Positions 18,141 through 26,726 are shown, counted from the first letter of the stretch. The stretch: 64,000 bases of DNA from Brevundimonas sp. (GCF_003248455.1 NZ_QFNM01000012.1:5978-69977), one strand, 5' to 3'. Translations and numbers: made by a program. The notes: a model not told the origin generated them from the letters alone.

Positions 18141-19519
18141 GCGGGACCGCGCGGCCCGCCCGCTCCCACAGCCTGGTCATTCGCCTTCTGATCGCCCAAG
18201 TGGCGCCCCTCGCGCTGTTCGCGGTCGTGTTGCTGGCTGTCGGCGCCTGGACAGCCAATCGCGTGGTCGCGGACAACGCGGACCGGCTGCTCGCCGGCGC
18301 GCTGCAGACCATCCGCGAGACAGTGTCGGTCAATAACGCGGAAGTGACAGTGGAGGTCGCCCCCTGGGCGCTGGCGCTGCTTGACGGGCCCGAGCGCGAC
18401 GCCGTCTTCTACAGCGTGCGGGAGGGTGAAAGGCTGGTCACCGGATACGCCGAGCTCCCTCGACTTGCGCAGGCGACGACACAGAGCCCCGTGTTTGCGA
18501 ACCTGTCAGTCCGCGGCGTGCCCGTTCGGATGGCGCAACAGGAACTGGCAGTCCCCGGACGACCGGCGCCGATCACCGTGTCCGTCGCGCAGAGCCTGGA
18601 CTCAAGACGCGCAAGCTTGCGGGACCTGTACCGCAGCATGCTCCTGCTCCCCAGCCTGCTGGTGATCCTGGCCGCTCTGCTGATCTGGCCGGCGTTGCAG
18701 TGGGGCACCCGGTCGCTCAGCAGGCTGATTGATGATCTGGGGCGGCGGGGTGCCGCTGCGGCCGACTTCTCGCCCGCCGACATCGACCTCGCTCCGCGCG
18801 AGTTCCGCCCCGTTCTTACCGCTTTCAATCATCTGTTGTCGGGCCTGGAGGCTTCCAACGCGAACATCCAGCGCTTCGCGGCGGACGCCTCACACCAACT
18901 CCGGACGCCCCTTACCGTGGTGGCTGCAAACCTCACCCTCCTCGACACTTCCGACCGCCCCAGGACGGCACAGGAACGCCGGCTGCTGGCGGATTCCCGA
19001 AACGCAGTCGCCGATATGACGCGTCTGGTGGGCCAGTTGCTGTCCACGGCCCGCGCCGACGCCGCCCGAGTCCAGTCCTCCGCCGATCTCGGGCGCGCTG
19101 TCCGAAGAGGCTGCCAGATGGCGCAAGAGCGCCGCGCCTTCCCGACGGATGCGCTCCGCATTCGAGTTCCGAGCGAACCCGCCATGGTTCATGGCGCGGA
19201 GGAACTGATCGCCGAGCAGGTCTTCAACCTGATCGACAATGCGTTCCACCACGGCGCTGCGCCCGTGTTCGTTCATGTGTCGAGCCGAGGAGTCATCCAG
19301 TCTGTCACGGTCTGGGACCATGGCCAGGGCGTCGATGACGCGCTCTTGCCTCGCCTGACTGAGCGCTTTTACCGACCGCAGGCGACGCGCAATTCTGGCT
19401 CCGGGCTCGGGTTATCGATCGTTCAGGCGCTTGCGATCGCGCAAGCGGCGGACTTCACCGTCTCCAACCGAACGCGCAGTCGGGGGCTGATCGGTCATCT
19501 CGTGTTCCGTCCATCGTAG
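18137..19519 (+). CDS. Sensor histidine kinase (TctE-like)
   Basis: A 460-residue membrane kinase. Transmembrane helices lie at about 14-36 and 168-190 and bracket a periplasmic sensor region. The dimerisation domain has phospho-acceptor His in ASHQLRTPLTVV (~254), and the ATPase domain has an N box in NLIDNAFHHG (~364), DHGQGVDD and a G box in SGSGLGLSIV (~419). The layout matches TctE-type kinases that sense carboxylates with the help of a binding protein, here plausibly the lipoprotein at 16333-17424. The ligand is unknown. Confidence 0.93.
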   Translation: MSGTARPARSHSLVIRLLIAQVAPLALFAVVLLAVGAWTANRVVADNADRLLAGALQTIRETVSVNNAEVTVEVAPWALALLDGPERDAVFYSVREGERLVTGYAELPRLAQATTQSPVFANLSVRGVPVRMAQQELAVPGRPAPITVSVAQSLDSRRASLRDLYRSMLLLPSLLVILAALLIWPALQWGTRSLSRLIDDLGRRGAAAADFSPADIDLAPREFRPVLTAFNHLLSGLEASNANIQRFAADASHQLRTPLTVVAANLTLLDTSDRPRTAQERRLLADSRNAVADMTRLVGQLLSTARADAARVQSSADLGRAVRRGCQMAQERRAFPTDALRIRVPSEPAMVHGAEELIAEQVFNLIDNAFHHGAAPVFVHVSSRGVIQSVTVWDHGQGVDDALLPRLTERFYRPQATRNSGSGLGLSIVQALAIAQAADFTVSNRTRSRGLIGHLVFRPS

Positions 19520-19523
19520 GCGG

Positions 19524-19649
19524 ATGCCCCATCTGCGCATGGCGCTGGGGGCGATCGGCTTCTCGGCGGCGATCAGCGTCACCTTCGGCGCATGGCCGGC
19601 ATTCCGGACCTCGAAGCTTTCGCCTATAGAGGCCCTGCGGCGGGAGTAA
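19524..19649 (+). pseudogene. C-terminal remnant of an FtsX/MacB-type ABC permease
   Basis: A 41-codon reading frame encodes a hydrophobic helix followed by a short basic tail: AIGFSAAISVTFGAWPAFRT and then SKLSPIEALRRE before the stop. The pattern GxxP(A/S)xxA(S/A)xLxPIEALRxE is the characteristic C-terminus of MacB/FtsX-like permeases. The preceding domains are absent and the sensor kinase stop lies 4 bp upstream, so the body of the gene was deleted. The relic ends 4 bp before the left end of the IS at 19654. Confidence 0.75.
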
Positions 19650-19653
19650 CGGC

Positions 19654-20481
19654 GGGTGCTGTCAGTCCAACGACAACTTGTCTCCAGTGAACGGACTCAG
19701 GACAGGAGAGGCGCTCGTCAGGCGGCGAGCGCTTTCCACTCGGCCAGGGCGGCAGAGCGTAGGGTTTTGTAGTCTGCTCTGCTGATGAGATGGCGATCCT
19801 GGTTGAAGTGGTTGTAGAAGGCGGCGTGGACAGCGCTGAATTTCTGTAACGTCTTCATCTGTCGGAACCGCTGCATGGCCCGTTCCCGTCGTCGGAACGG
19901 GAGGTGTGAGTTCTCGACGCGGTTGTTCAGCCAGCGGCCCATCTCCTGCTTTCTAACCGCCTTCAGGTCCTTGAGCGCAGCCCTGTAGGATTTCAGGCCA
20001 TCCGTAACGATGACCTTCGGTGATCCATGGCGGCGCATGGCTTTCTTCAGGAAGTTCAGTGCCGAAGCCTTGTCCCGCGTCCTTGTGACGAAGGTTTCCA
20101 GGATCTCACCCTCATGATCGACGGCCCGCCAGAGGTAGTGGCGCTCGCCGTTGATCTTCACGAAGACCTCGTCGAGGTGCCAGCGCCAGTGGGTTAATTG
20201 GCGCATGCCCTGAACCCGCTTACGGCGGATCTCGCCGGCGAACATTGGGCCGAACCGGTTCCACCAGAGCCGTACCGTTTCGTGGCAGATGTCGATGCCG
20301 CGTTCGGCCAGGAGGTCTTCGACCTGACGCAGCGACAGCGGGAACCGGACGTACATCATGACGACGGTCCGGATCACCTCGGGCGAGCTGTCGAACCATC
20401 GAAACGGGTTATCGGATTTGGCCATATGACCACGCTATCCGACCCAATCACGGGCGCAAGCCGTTTGGGCTGACAAGACCC
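19654..20481 (-). mobile_element. IS6-family insertion sequence, second type, complete (828 bp)
   Basis: The ends are GGGTGCTGTCAGTCCAAC (19654-19671) and, read inward from 20481, GGGTCTTGTCAGCCCAAA; 14 of 18 positions match. The transposase is on the minus strand. The flanking 8-mers differ, so there is no target duplication. The left end abuts an ABC-permease stump and the right end truncates a DUF2924 gene, so both borders are deletion or recombination joints. A diverged end of the same IS type survives at 3883-3984. Confidence 0.85.
19718..20425 (-). CDS. IS6-family DDE transposase (235 aa)
   Basis: An intact transposase beginning MAKSDNPFRWFDSSPEVIRT. An N-terminal HTH region (SLRQVEDLLAERGIDICHET) is followed by the DDE core: D in WHLDEVFVKING, D in VTDGLKSYR and E in NNRVENSHLPFR. 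Full length for the family with no frameshift. Only moderately similar to the transposase at 3138-3830, so the two are separate lineages of the family rather than copies of one element. Confidence 0.93.
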   Translation of the reverse strand: MAKSDNPFRWFDSSPEVIRTVVMMYVRFPLSLRQVEDLLAERGIDICHETVRLWWNRFGPMFAGEIRRKRVQGMRQLTHWRWHLDEVFVKINGERHYLWRAVDHEGEILETFVTRTRDKASALNFLKKAMRRHGSPKVIVTDGLKSYRAALKDLKAVRKQEMGRWLNNRVENSHLPFRRRERAMQRFRQMKTLQKFSAVHAAFYNHFNQDRHLISRADYKTLRSAALAEWKALAA

Positions 20482-20618
20482 ACCAGGTCGATGTGATCGA
20501 TGGCGGCTACGTCTGGAACGGCCAGACCTTCACCAGCCTGTCGCCGATCGCCCGCCAGATCACCGGCTCACGGTGGAACGGCCCGCGCTTCTTCGGCCTG
20601 CGTGACGAGGTCACTTGA
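20482..20618 (+). pseudogene. DUF2924 gene truncated by the IS (C-terminal 45 codons)
   Basis: The frame entering from the IS end encodes VDVIDGGYVWNGQTFTSLS, then IARQITGSRWNGPRFFGL and a stop at 20616-20618. This is the conserved tail of DUF2924 proteins, which commonly precede a large serine recombinase in alphaproteobacterial mobile elements. The N-terminal two thirds has been removed by the adjacent IS. The stop TGA overlaps the recombinase ATG by one base, showing the original translational coupling. Confidence 0.8.
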
Positions 20619-22234
20619 TGCAGCCGAACCGGACGATCCGTTGCGCCATCTATACCCGGAAGAGCACCGAGGAAGGTCTGGAGCAGGACTACAACTCGCT
20701 GCATGCCCAGCGCGACGCCTGCGCCGCCTATGTGATGTCCCAGGCAGGCGAAGGCTGGACGCTGCTGCCGGAGATCTATGACGACGGCGGCTATTCCGGC
20801 GGCAATCTGGATCGCCCGGCGCTTCAGCGCCTGATCGCCGACATTGAAGCCAAGAAGATCGACGTCGTCGTGGTCTATAAGGTCGATCGGCTGACCCGAT
20901 CCCTGGCCGACTTCTCCAAGATCGTCGATGTCTTGGATCGGACAGGCTCCAGCTTCGTCAGCGTCACCCAGGCCTTCAACACCACCACCTCCATGGGTCG
21001 GCTGACGCTGAACGTCCTCCTGTCCTTCGCCCAGTTCGAGCGCGAGGTCACCGGCGAGCGCATCCGCGACAAGATCGCGGCGTCGAAGAAGAAGGGCCTC
21101 TGGATGGGAGGGCGGCCGGTGTTTGGCTATGACCCCGACGGCCGCACCCTGACGATCAACCCGGAAGAGGCCGAGCAGGTGCGATGGATGTTCGCCCGCT
21201 ACCTCGAGATCAAGTCGGTCAACCGGCTGATCCCTGAACTAAAGGCGCGCGGCGTCGTCTCCAAACGCTGGATCAACAAGGCCGGCGAAGCCCAGGGCGG
21301 CGTGCCCCTCGTTCGCGGGGTGCTCTACCAGATGCTGCGGAACCGCATCTACGTCGGAGAGATCACCCACAAGGGGGCGATCTATCCTGGCCAACACCCT
21401 GCTATCATCGACCGCGATACGTTCGAGGCCGCCCAAGCGCTGTTGGATCAAAGCGTGCGGCGTCGCCAGCCGGGCAAGGCCCGACCGCCGCATCGGGGCG
21501 CGCCCCTTACCGGCCTCATCTACGACAGCGCTGGCCACCTGATGTCTCCGGTCAGCGCGCCGCGTAAGGGCGGCGCCACCTATCGCTATTACGTGTCCTG
21601 CGTCGCTCAGCGCGGTCGACCTGACGAAGCCGGCGTTCACAAGCGGGTCCCCGCCCCCGTCATAGAGACGATGGTGCGCGAAGCGGTGGTGCCGCTGCTG
21701 TCTGGCCCTGCCGAGGCTGACGACTGGCTGCGGGTTCGCGATTTGGTCGATCGCGTTGAGATCCACCGCCATGACCTGGTCGTGCGGCTGGATCCCGCTC
21801 GCTGCGGCGAACACGTTGTCACCGCCCAGGGCAAGCTGCGGCTGGGTCAGTTGGAGCACGACGCAGCCGCTCCAATCGTGCGTCTGCCGCTGCGCTTCAA
21901 TCGCAGCGGCGGGATCGCCATGGTCGGTCCCGGCGGAGGTCCGGCGATCACCCGGCAGTCCATCGATCCGGCGCTGAGTTCCGCCTTGGTGCGCGCGGAA
22001 GCTTGGAAACGACGACTCCTGGCTGGCGAGGGCGTCACGCTCGAGACCATCGCCGCCGAGGAGAACCTCAACCAGTCCTACGCCTCGCGCATGCTCCGGG
22101 TCGCGTTCCTCGCGCCGGACCTGAAACAGGCGATCCTGGATGGCGCGGCGCCTGAAGGGCTTTCGCTCTACGCCATCATGCATCGCGGCCTGCCCCTCGA
22201 CTGGAACGACCAGCGGGCGATGTTCGCCGCCTGA
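20618..22234 (+). CDS. Large serine recombinase (site-specific integrase/resolvase family)
   Basis: A 538-residue recombinase that would integrate or excise a mobile element. The N-terminal resolvase domain has the catalytic Ser16 in AIYTRKSTEEG, then KVDRLTRSLADFSKIVD and FAQFEREVTGERIRDKIAA. The recombinase domain follows (KGLWMGGRPVFGYDPDGRTL; about 155-290). The zinc-ribbon region (~300-350) lacks the usual paired cysteines. The C-terminus has an HTH-like segment (VTLETIAAEENLNQSYASRM). The start is ATG 20618, overlapping the DUF2924 stop; a TTG lies one codon earlier. It is probably the last intact gene of a remodelled element ending near tRNA-Ser. Confidence 0.92.
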   Translation: MQPNRTIRCAIYTRKSTEEGLEQDYNSLHAQRDACAAYVMSQAGEGWTLLPEIYDDGGYSGGNLDRPALQRLIADIEAKKIDVVVVYKVDRLTRSLADFSKIVDVLDRTGSSFVSVTQAFNTTTSMGRLTLNVLLSFAQFEREVTGERIRDKIAASKKKGLWMGGRPVFGYDPDGRTLTINPEEAEQVRWMFARYLEIKSVNRLIPELKARGVVSKRWINKAGEAQGGVPLVRGVLYQMLRNRIYVGEITHKGAIYPGQHPAIIDRDTFEAAQALLDQSVRRRQPGKARPPHRGAPLTGLIYDSAGHLMSPVSAPRKGGATYRYYVSCVAQRGRPDEAGVHKRVPAPVIETMVREAVVPLLSGPAEADDWLRVRDLVDRVEIHRHDLVVRLDPARCGEHVVTAQGKLRLGQLEHDAAAPIVRLPLRFNRSGGIAMVGPGGGPAITRQSIDPALSSALVRAEAWKRRLLAGEGVTLETIAAEENLNQSYASRMLRVAFLAPDLKQAILDGAAPEGLSLYAIMHRGLPLDWNDQRAMFAA

Positions 22235-22254
22235 GCCTGATGCCGCCGATTTAA

Positions 22255-22577
22255 TTCCCTGATCCTGTAGATCGGCTCCCTGTTCGGCTGGATAATTTTC
22301 CCTGTTATTTGAGCGGGATTTTGCTCCTGGTCGCATCTCCAGAAGCCCGGTGTGCCGGGCTTCTGGCCATTATGGGGCGCGGGTGAAACAAGCAATTCCG
22401 ACCCCGATTTCCCTGTTTTTCCCTGTAAACAGGCAACAGCCGAAACTGGACCGGCCTCTCGAAACGGGAGACTGGCGCAGGAATGATGCGGTTGGTGGAC
22501 GGCGGTCGGGCGCGCAGAGACGCGCTCTGGACGAAGCCCAAGCGGTAACGCGCCGTAATGTCGGGGGTATTTCCCTG
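22255..22577. repeat. TTCCCTG (CAGGGAA) repeat field downstream of the recombinase
   Basis: The heptamer TTCCCTG or CTCCCTG occurs at 22255, 22276, 22298, 22409, 22419 and 22571, all in one orientation. The first three are spaced 21 and 22 bp, about two helical turns, as expected for protein-binding repeats. The field starts 20 bp after the recombinase stop and extends to about 35 bp from the encoded CCA end of tRNA-Ser. No gene is seen in this 376-bp stretch. It may be recombinase or attachment-site DNA; this is inference. Confidence 0.6.
22339..22366. terminator. Perfect 12-bp hairpin after the recombinase
   Basis: CCAGAAGCCCGG is followed by the loop TGTG and then the exact complement CCGGGCTTCTGG. 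No T-run follows on either strand, so this is a strong hairpin rather than a textbook intrinsic terminator. It sits between the third and fourth TTCCCTG repeats. Confidence 0.55.
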
Positions 22578-22611
22578 CTCTCGCAGACTTGTCGGTTAGC
22601 GGAGGACGGGG

Positions 22612-22703
22612 TGGCGGAGACGGAGGGATTCGAACCCTCGGTACCGGTTACCCGGTACGACGATTTAGCAAACCGTTGCCTTCAGCCACTCGGCCACGTC
22701 TCC
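22612..22703 (-). tRNA. tRNA-Ser (GCU anticodon), CCA encoded
   Basis: On the minus strand the acceptor stem GGAGACG (22703-22697) pairs with CGTCTCC, followed by G and an encoded CCA. The anticodon loop reads TTTGCTAAA (anticodon GCT), the T loop is GGTTCGAATCC, and a long variable arm (TCGTACCGGGTAACCGGTACCGA region) marks a class II serine tRNA. The 3' end faces the recombinase and its repeat field. Confidence 0.96.
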
Positions 22704-22828
22704 TGCGAGGGCGTCGATAGCGGAGGCTGATGCGTCGCGCAATCGGGTTCGCGTGAAAGCGGCCATGTTAACGCGACATAGAGGCCGAACCCGCAGAATG
22801 GCGTTTCGTCAACCGCCCTCGGACCCCG

Positions 22829-24340
22829 ATGCTCGACCGTCCCGACAGTCTCGCCGCCCGCGCGCAGGGCCAGGGCGGCGGCGCCGCGCCGGGCAGGCCG
22901 CGCGCCGCGCGGGGTCCGTTCCGGCCCGAGGTCTGGCTGAACGCGCGCCAGCGCTCGTCGGTGCGGCTGTCGGCGCATTATTTCCGGCTGGTCGACGTGC
23001 TGGCGGTGATCGGCGTCGCCCTGGCGGTCATGTTCGGGCTTCGGTCTGGCGAGGCCTCTCACGGTCTGACGGCGGCCGAGGCCGCGCCCCTGGCGGCGGG
23101 CGCCCTATCGGCGCTGACGCTGCTGCGCGGGTTCCAACTCTATCGCTTTGCGCGCGACACCTTCTGGCCCCTGCATCTGGCCGGGGTCGCGGCGTGCGGT
23201 CTCGTCGCCGGCGGCGCCGCGCTGCTGGCGGCCCTCGCCCTGGGCGCCGAAGCCCCGGGCCGCGTCGGCCTTTGGACTGCGGCGAACGGCGCGTGCCTTT
23301 TGGGCCTGCATGGCGCCTGGCTGGGCCTGATCGCGCGCTGGCGGCGACAGGGCGCCCTGTCGCCCAATATCGTGGTGGTGGGCGCGACCCGGCACGCCCA
23401 GACCCTGATCGAACAGGCGCTGGATCGACGCGACATGAATGTGCTGGGCGTGTTCGACGACCGGCTGGCCCGCGCCCCGCAAAGCGTCGCCGGCGTGCCG
23501 GTGCTGGGCGACGCCAGCGCCCTGATGACCCATCGGATCATGCCCTATGTCGACCGGATCGTCCTGGCCATCGACCCGGAGGCAGGCCAGCGGGTGCGCG
23601 ATCTGACCCAGCGGCTGCAGACCCTGCCCAATCCGCTGACGGTGCTGGTCGATTCGGAACTGGGCGGCGACGGCGTGCTGAACCGCTTGGCCAATGCGCC
23701 CCTGGCCGCACTGGACGGTCCGGCCGACCCGGATCGCCGCGCCTTCAACAAGCGGTTGCAGGATCTGTTGATCGGGGCCCTGCTCCTGGCCGTCGCGGCG
23801 CCGATCATGGCGCTGATCGCCCTGGCCGTTCGTCTGGACAGCCCCGGTCCCGTCTTCTTTCGCCAGCGCCGTCACGGCTTCAATCACGAGACCATCGTAG
23901 TGTGGAAGTTCCGGTCCATGCGCCAAGAGGCCGCCGATGCGACCGCCTCTCGCCAGGTCTGTCCCGGCGACGACCGCGTCACCCGCGTCGGCCGCTTCAT
24001 CCGCGCCACCAGCCTGGACGAACTGCCCCAGCTCTTCAACGTCCTGTCGGGCGAGATGTCCCTAGTCGGGCCCCGCCCCCACGCCATCGGCATGAAGACG
24101 GGCGAGACGGAATCCGCCCTGCTGGTCGCCGAATACGCCCATCGCTGCCGCATCAAGCCTGGCATGACCGGCTGGGCCGCCGTCAAGGGCTCGCGCGGCC
24201 CCGTCGACACAGAGGCCCAGGTGCGCAAGCGGGTTCAGCTGGATATCGAATATGTCGAGCGCCAATCCTTCTGGCTGGACCTGTGGATCATGCTGATCAC
24301 CGTGCCCGTTCTGCTGGGCGACCGGGCGGCCGTGCGTTGA
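22829..24340 (+). CDS. hfsE: Polyprenyl glycosylphosphotransferase initiating exopolysaccharide synthesis (HfsE-like)
   Basis: Transfers a hexose-1-phosphate to undecaprenyl phosphate, the first step of polysaccharide repeat-unit assembly. 503 residues: N-terminal membrane helices (~50-165), a CoA-binding-like Rossmann segment (NIVVVGATRHAQTLIEQALD, ~180), one further helix (LLIGALLLAVAAPIMALIAL, ~312) and the bacterial sugar transferase domain with VWKFRSMR, TRVGRFIRATSLDELPQL, MSLVGPRPHA and CRIKPGMTGWA. Start at ATG 22829; the frame also opens on the other side of tRNA-Ser but not credibly. It heads a plus-strand run with flippase and two glycosyltransferases. The hfs name rests on gene content and order. 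Confidence 0.85.
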   Translation: MLDRPDSLAARAQGQGGGAAPGRPRAARGPFRPEVWLNARQRSSVRLSAHYFRLVDVLAVIGVALAVMFGLRSGEASHGLTAAEAAPLAAGALSALTLLRGFQLYRFARDTFWPLHLAGVAACGLVAGGAALLAALALGAEAPGRVGLWTAANGACLLGLHGAWLGLIARWRRQGALSPNIVVVGATRHAQTLIEQALDRRDMNVLGVFDDRLARAPQSVAGVPVLGDASALMTHRIMPYVDRIVLAIDPEAGQRVRDLTQRLQTLPNPLTVLVDSELGGDGVLNRLANAPLAALDGPADPDRRAFNKRLQDLLIGALLLAVAAPIMALIALAVRLDSPGPVFFRQRRHGFNHETIVVWKFRSMRQEAADATASRQVCPGDDRVTRVGRFIRATSLDELPQLFNVLSGEMSLVGPRPHAIGMKTGETESALLVAEYAHRCRIKPGMTGWAAVKGSRGPVDTEAQVRKRVQLDIEYVERQSFWLDLWIMLITVPVLLGDRAAVR

Positions 24341-24351
24341 GCGAACAGCGT

Positions 24352-25797
24352 ATGTTCTGGCGCGGCGTCTGGGGTTATCTGCCGGCCCAGATCGTCCAGG
24401 GCGTGGTCGGCTTCCTGACCATCTATGTCTTCACGCGCCTGCTCAGCCCGACCGATTTCGGCCATTACGCCCTGGCGTTCTCGGTGACGACCCTGGCCCA
24501 TACCGTGACCTTCAGCTGGCTGGAGGCGTCGATGGCGCGCTTCTGGGCGGCGGAGCGCACGCCGGACGGCCTGGCCGCCCATTTCGCCAGCCTGTATCGC
24601 ACATCATTCACCATCATCGCCGTCTTCATCCCGGTCGCCGCCGTGGCGGTTTGGCTGGCGCCGCTGACGCCGGCCTTCAAGGTCGCCGTCGCCTTCGGCC
24701 TGGCGGGCGCGCCGGTGCGCAACCTGGCCAAGCTGGCGCAGGAGCGGTTCCGCGCGGCCGGCGAGGTGTCCAAGGCCGCCGGCCTGGACATCTTCGTGGC
24801 CATACTGGGCTTCCTGGTCGGCGCCGGCTTCGCCGTGGCGGGCGCGGGCGCGGCCTCTCCCCTGCTGGGCCTGGCCATCGCGCCCTTGTTCGCCCTGCCC
24901 TTCATCCTGCCGGGAGAGCTTCGCCAGACGACCGGCGGGACGGTGGATCGGGCGCGGCTGCGGGCCTATGCGGCCTATGGCTATCCGATCGCGGCGTCCC
25001 TGACCCTGGCCCTGGTTCTGGCCTCCACGGATCGGTTCCTGCTGGCGGCCTTCATGGATGCGGCGGCGGTCGGCGCCTATCACGCCAGCTACAGCCTGGC
25101 GAACCGGACGCTGGACGTCATCTTTATCTGGCTGGGGGCGGCGGGCGCGCCGGCCATGGTCATGGCGCTGGAACGTGGCGGGCGCGAGGCCCTGCGCCGG
25201 ACGGCGCTCGAACAGGGCTCGACCCTGATCCTGATCGGCCTGCCCGCGGCGGTGGGCCTGTCGCTGGTCGCGCGGCCGATGGCGGAGCTGATGATCGGGC
25301 GCGAGCTTAGGGACGCCGCCGCCCTCGTCACGCCGTGGATCGCGGCCTCGTCCTTCCTGTCGGGCATGATCGCCTATTACTTCGGCTTTGGCTTCACCCT
25401 GGGGCGCAGGACCGGGCTGTTGCTCGTGACGATGGCGATCCCGGCCCTTAGCAACATCGGGCTGAACCTGTTGCTGATTCCGCGCCTGGGCGTGGTCGGG
25501 GCCGCCGTCTCCACAGCCGCCAGCTTCGCCATCGGCCTGATCGCCTGCCTGGCGCTCAGCCGCCGCGCCATCGCCCTGCCGGTGCCGTGGGAAGCGCTGG
25601 TCCGCTGCGGTCTGGCGTCCGCCGTAATGGCCGCGGCGGTCTGGTTCCTGCCGTCGATCGGCGGATTGCCCGAACTGGTCATGGACGCCGGGATCGGCGG
25701 CCTGGTCTACGCCGCCGCCGCCCTGATCCTGAACGCCGCCGGGGTGCGGGACGTAACCATGCGCCTGATCCGCGCGAGACGGGGCGCCATCGCATGA
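24352..25797 (+). CDS. hfsF: Oligosaccharide flippase (Wzx/HfsF-like)
   Basis: A polytopic membrane protein of the polysaccharide-synthesis MATE-like superfamily that flips lipid-linked repeat units across the inner membrane. 481 residues from ATG 24352 with about 12-14 hydrophobic helices. The N-terminus (GYLPAQIVQGVVGFLTIYVF, then RLLSPTDFGHYALAFSV) is typical of the family. A TTG at 24337 overlapping the hfsE stop is an alternative start adding five residues. The stop overlaps the next gene by 4 bp (ATGA), so it is translationally coupled. Confidence 0.87.
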   Translation: MFWRGVWGYLPAQIVQGVVGFLTIYVFTRLLSPTDFGHYALAFSVTTLAHTVTFSWLEASMARFWAAERTPDGLAAHFASLYRTSFTIIAVFIPVAAVAVWLAPLTPAFKVAVAFGLAGAPVRNLAKLAQERFRAAGEVSKAAGLDIFVAILGFLVGAGFAVAGAGAASPLLGLAIAPLFALPFILPGELRQTTGGTVDRARLRAYAAYGYPIAASLTLALVLASTDRFLLAAFMDAAAVGAYHASYSLANRTLDVIFIWLGAAGAPAMVMALERGGREALRRTALEQGSTLILIGLPAAVGLSLVARPMAELMIGRELRDAAALVTPWIAASSFLSGMIAYYFGFGFTLGRRTGLLLVTMAIPALSNIGLNLLLIPRLGVVGAAVSTAASFAIGLIACLALSRRAIALPVPWEALVRCGLASAVMAAAVWFLPSIGGLPELVMDAGIGGLVYAAAALILNAAGVRDVTMRLIRARRGAIA

Positions 25798-26726
25798 CCG
25801 CCCAGATTCACGACAATGCGGCCTGGGCTAGGGCCGCGCCCCGGATTTCGGTTCTGACGCCCTTCCTGCGCGATGATCCCGAAATGCTGATGACGATGCT
25901 GGACAGGGAAGCGGAGGCCCTCGGAGGCGCGGTCGAGTTGATCCTGCTGGACGACGGTACGGGCGACGCCGACTTGACGACCCGGCTCCGGGCGGCGGCG
26001 GATGGCTTGAAACTGCCGGCCCGCCTGATCACCCTGTCGGCCAACGAGGGGCGCGCCAAGGGCCGAAACCGCCTCACGACCGCCGCGCGAGGCGACACCT
26101 ACCTGTTTCTGGACAGCGACATGCGGCCCGATACGCCGCACTTCCTGCAGACCTGGCGCGATCTGGTCGCAGAGACCGCCCCGGCTGCGGCCTTCGGCGG
26201 CTTTTCGCTGGATCAGGCCCCGGCCGAGGCGCGCTTCGCCGTCCACCGCGCCCTGTCGTCCGCGTCCGAATGCATGCCGGCCGCGACCCGCGCCCTGACG
26301 CCCGAGAAATACGTCTACACCTCCAACCTGCTGGTGCGGCGCGACGTCTTCGCCGCCGAGTCCTTCGATCCCGGCTTCACCGGCTGGGGCTGGGAGGACG
26401 TGGAATGGGCCATGCGCGTGTCCCGCCGCTTTCCCGTCATCCATGTCGACAATCCCGCCACCCACATGGGGCTGGACACCGTCCAGGATCTGGCGCGCAA
26501 GTTCGACCAGGGCGCGGCCAACTTCGCCCGGGTCGTGGCCCTGCACCCCGATATCGTCCAGACCTATCCCAGCTATCGCGCCGCGCGCGCGCTGAAACGC
26601 CTGCCCTTCCTGCCCCTGGCCCGCCGGGCCATGCGACGGGCGGCGAGCGTCACGTTCCTGCCGGTCAAGGCGCGCGCCTTCGCCCTGCGTCTTTATCGCG
26701 CGGCCGTCTATGCGGATGCGATCTGA
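25794..26726 (+). CDS. Glycosyltransferase family 2
   Basis: A 310-residue GT-A enzyme that adds a sugar to the lipid-linked repeat unit. It begins MTAQIHDNAAW. Nucleotide-sugar motifs are ISVLTPFLRDD (~16-26), LILLDDGTGD (~46-55), NEGRAKGRNR, the DxD-type LFLDSDM (~103) and a C-terminal GWGWEDVEWAMR acceptor/base motif. The start overlaps the flippase stop and its stop TGA overlaps the start of the next glycosyltransferase by one base. It could correspond to HfsG, HfsJ or HfsL of holdfast loci; I cannot tell which. Confidence 0.88.
   Translation: MTAQIHDNAAWARAAPRISVLTPFLRDDPEMLMTMLDREAEALGGAVELILLDDGTGDADLTTRLRAAADGLKLPARLITLSANEGRAKGRNRLTTAARGDTYLFLDSDMRPDTPHFLQTWRDLVAETAPAAAFGGFSLDQAPAEARFAVHRALSSASECMPAATRALTPEKYVYTSNLLVRRDVFAAESFDPGFTGWGWEDVEWAMRVSRRFPVIHVDNPATHMGLDTVQDLARKFDQGAANFARVVALHPDIVQTYPSYRAARALKRLPFLPLARRAMRRAASVTFLPVKARAFALRLYRAAVYADAI

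Noticed and set aside
3059..20489. Target-site duplications for the two IS6-family elements
   Set aside because: The 8 bases on each side of both elements differ, so none is reported.
22612..22703. tRNA-Ser as the integration target with a duplicated 3' end
   Set aside because: No repeat of the tRNA 3' end was found near the recombinase, and large serine recombinases do not usually use tRNA genes.
22753..24351. Long plus-strand frame running into the flippase gene from near tRNA-Ser
   Set aside because: It is out of frame with the glycosylphosphotransferase that clearly occupies this region; only the part from 24352 (or 24337) is coding.
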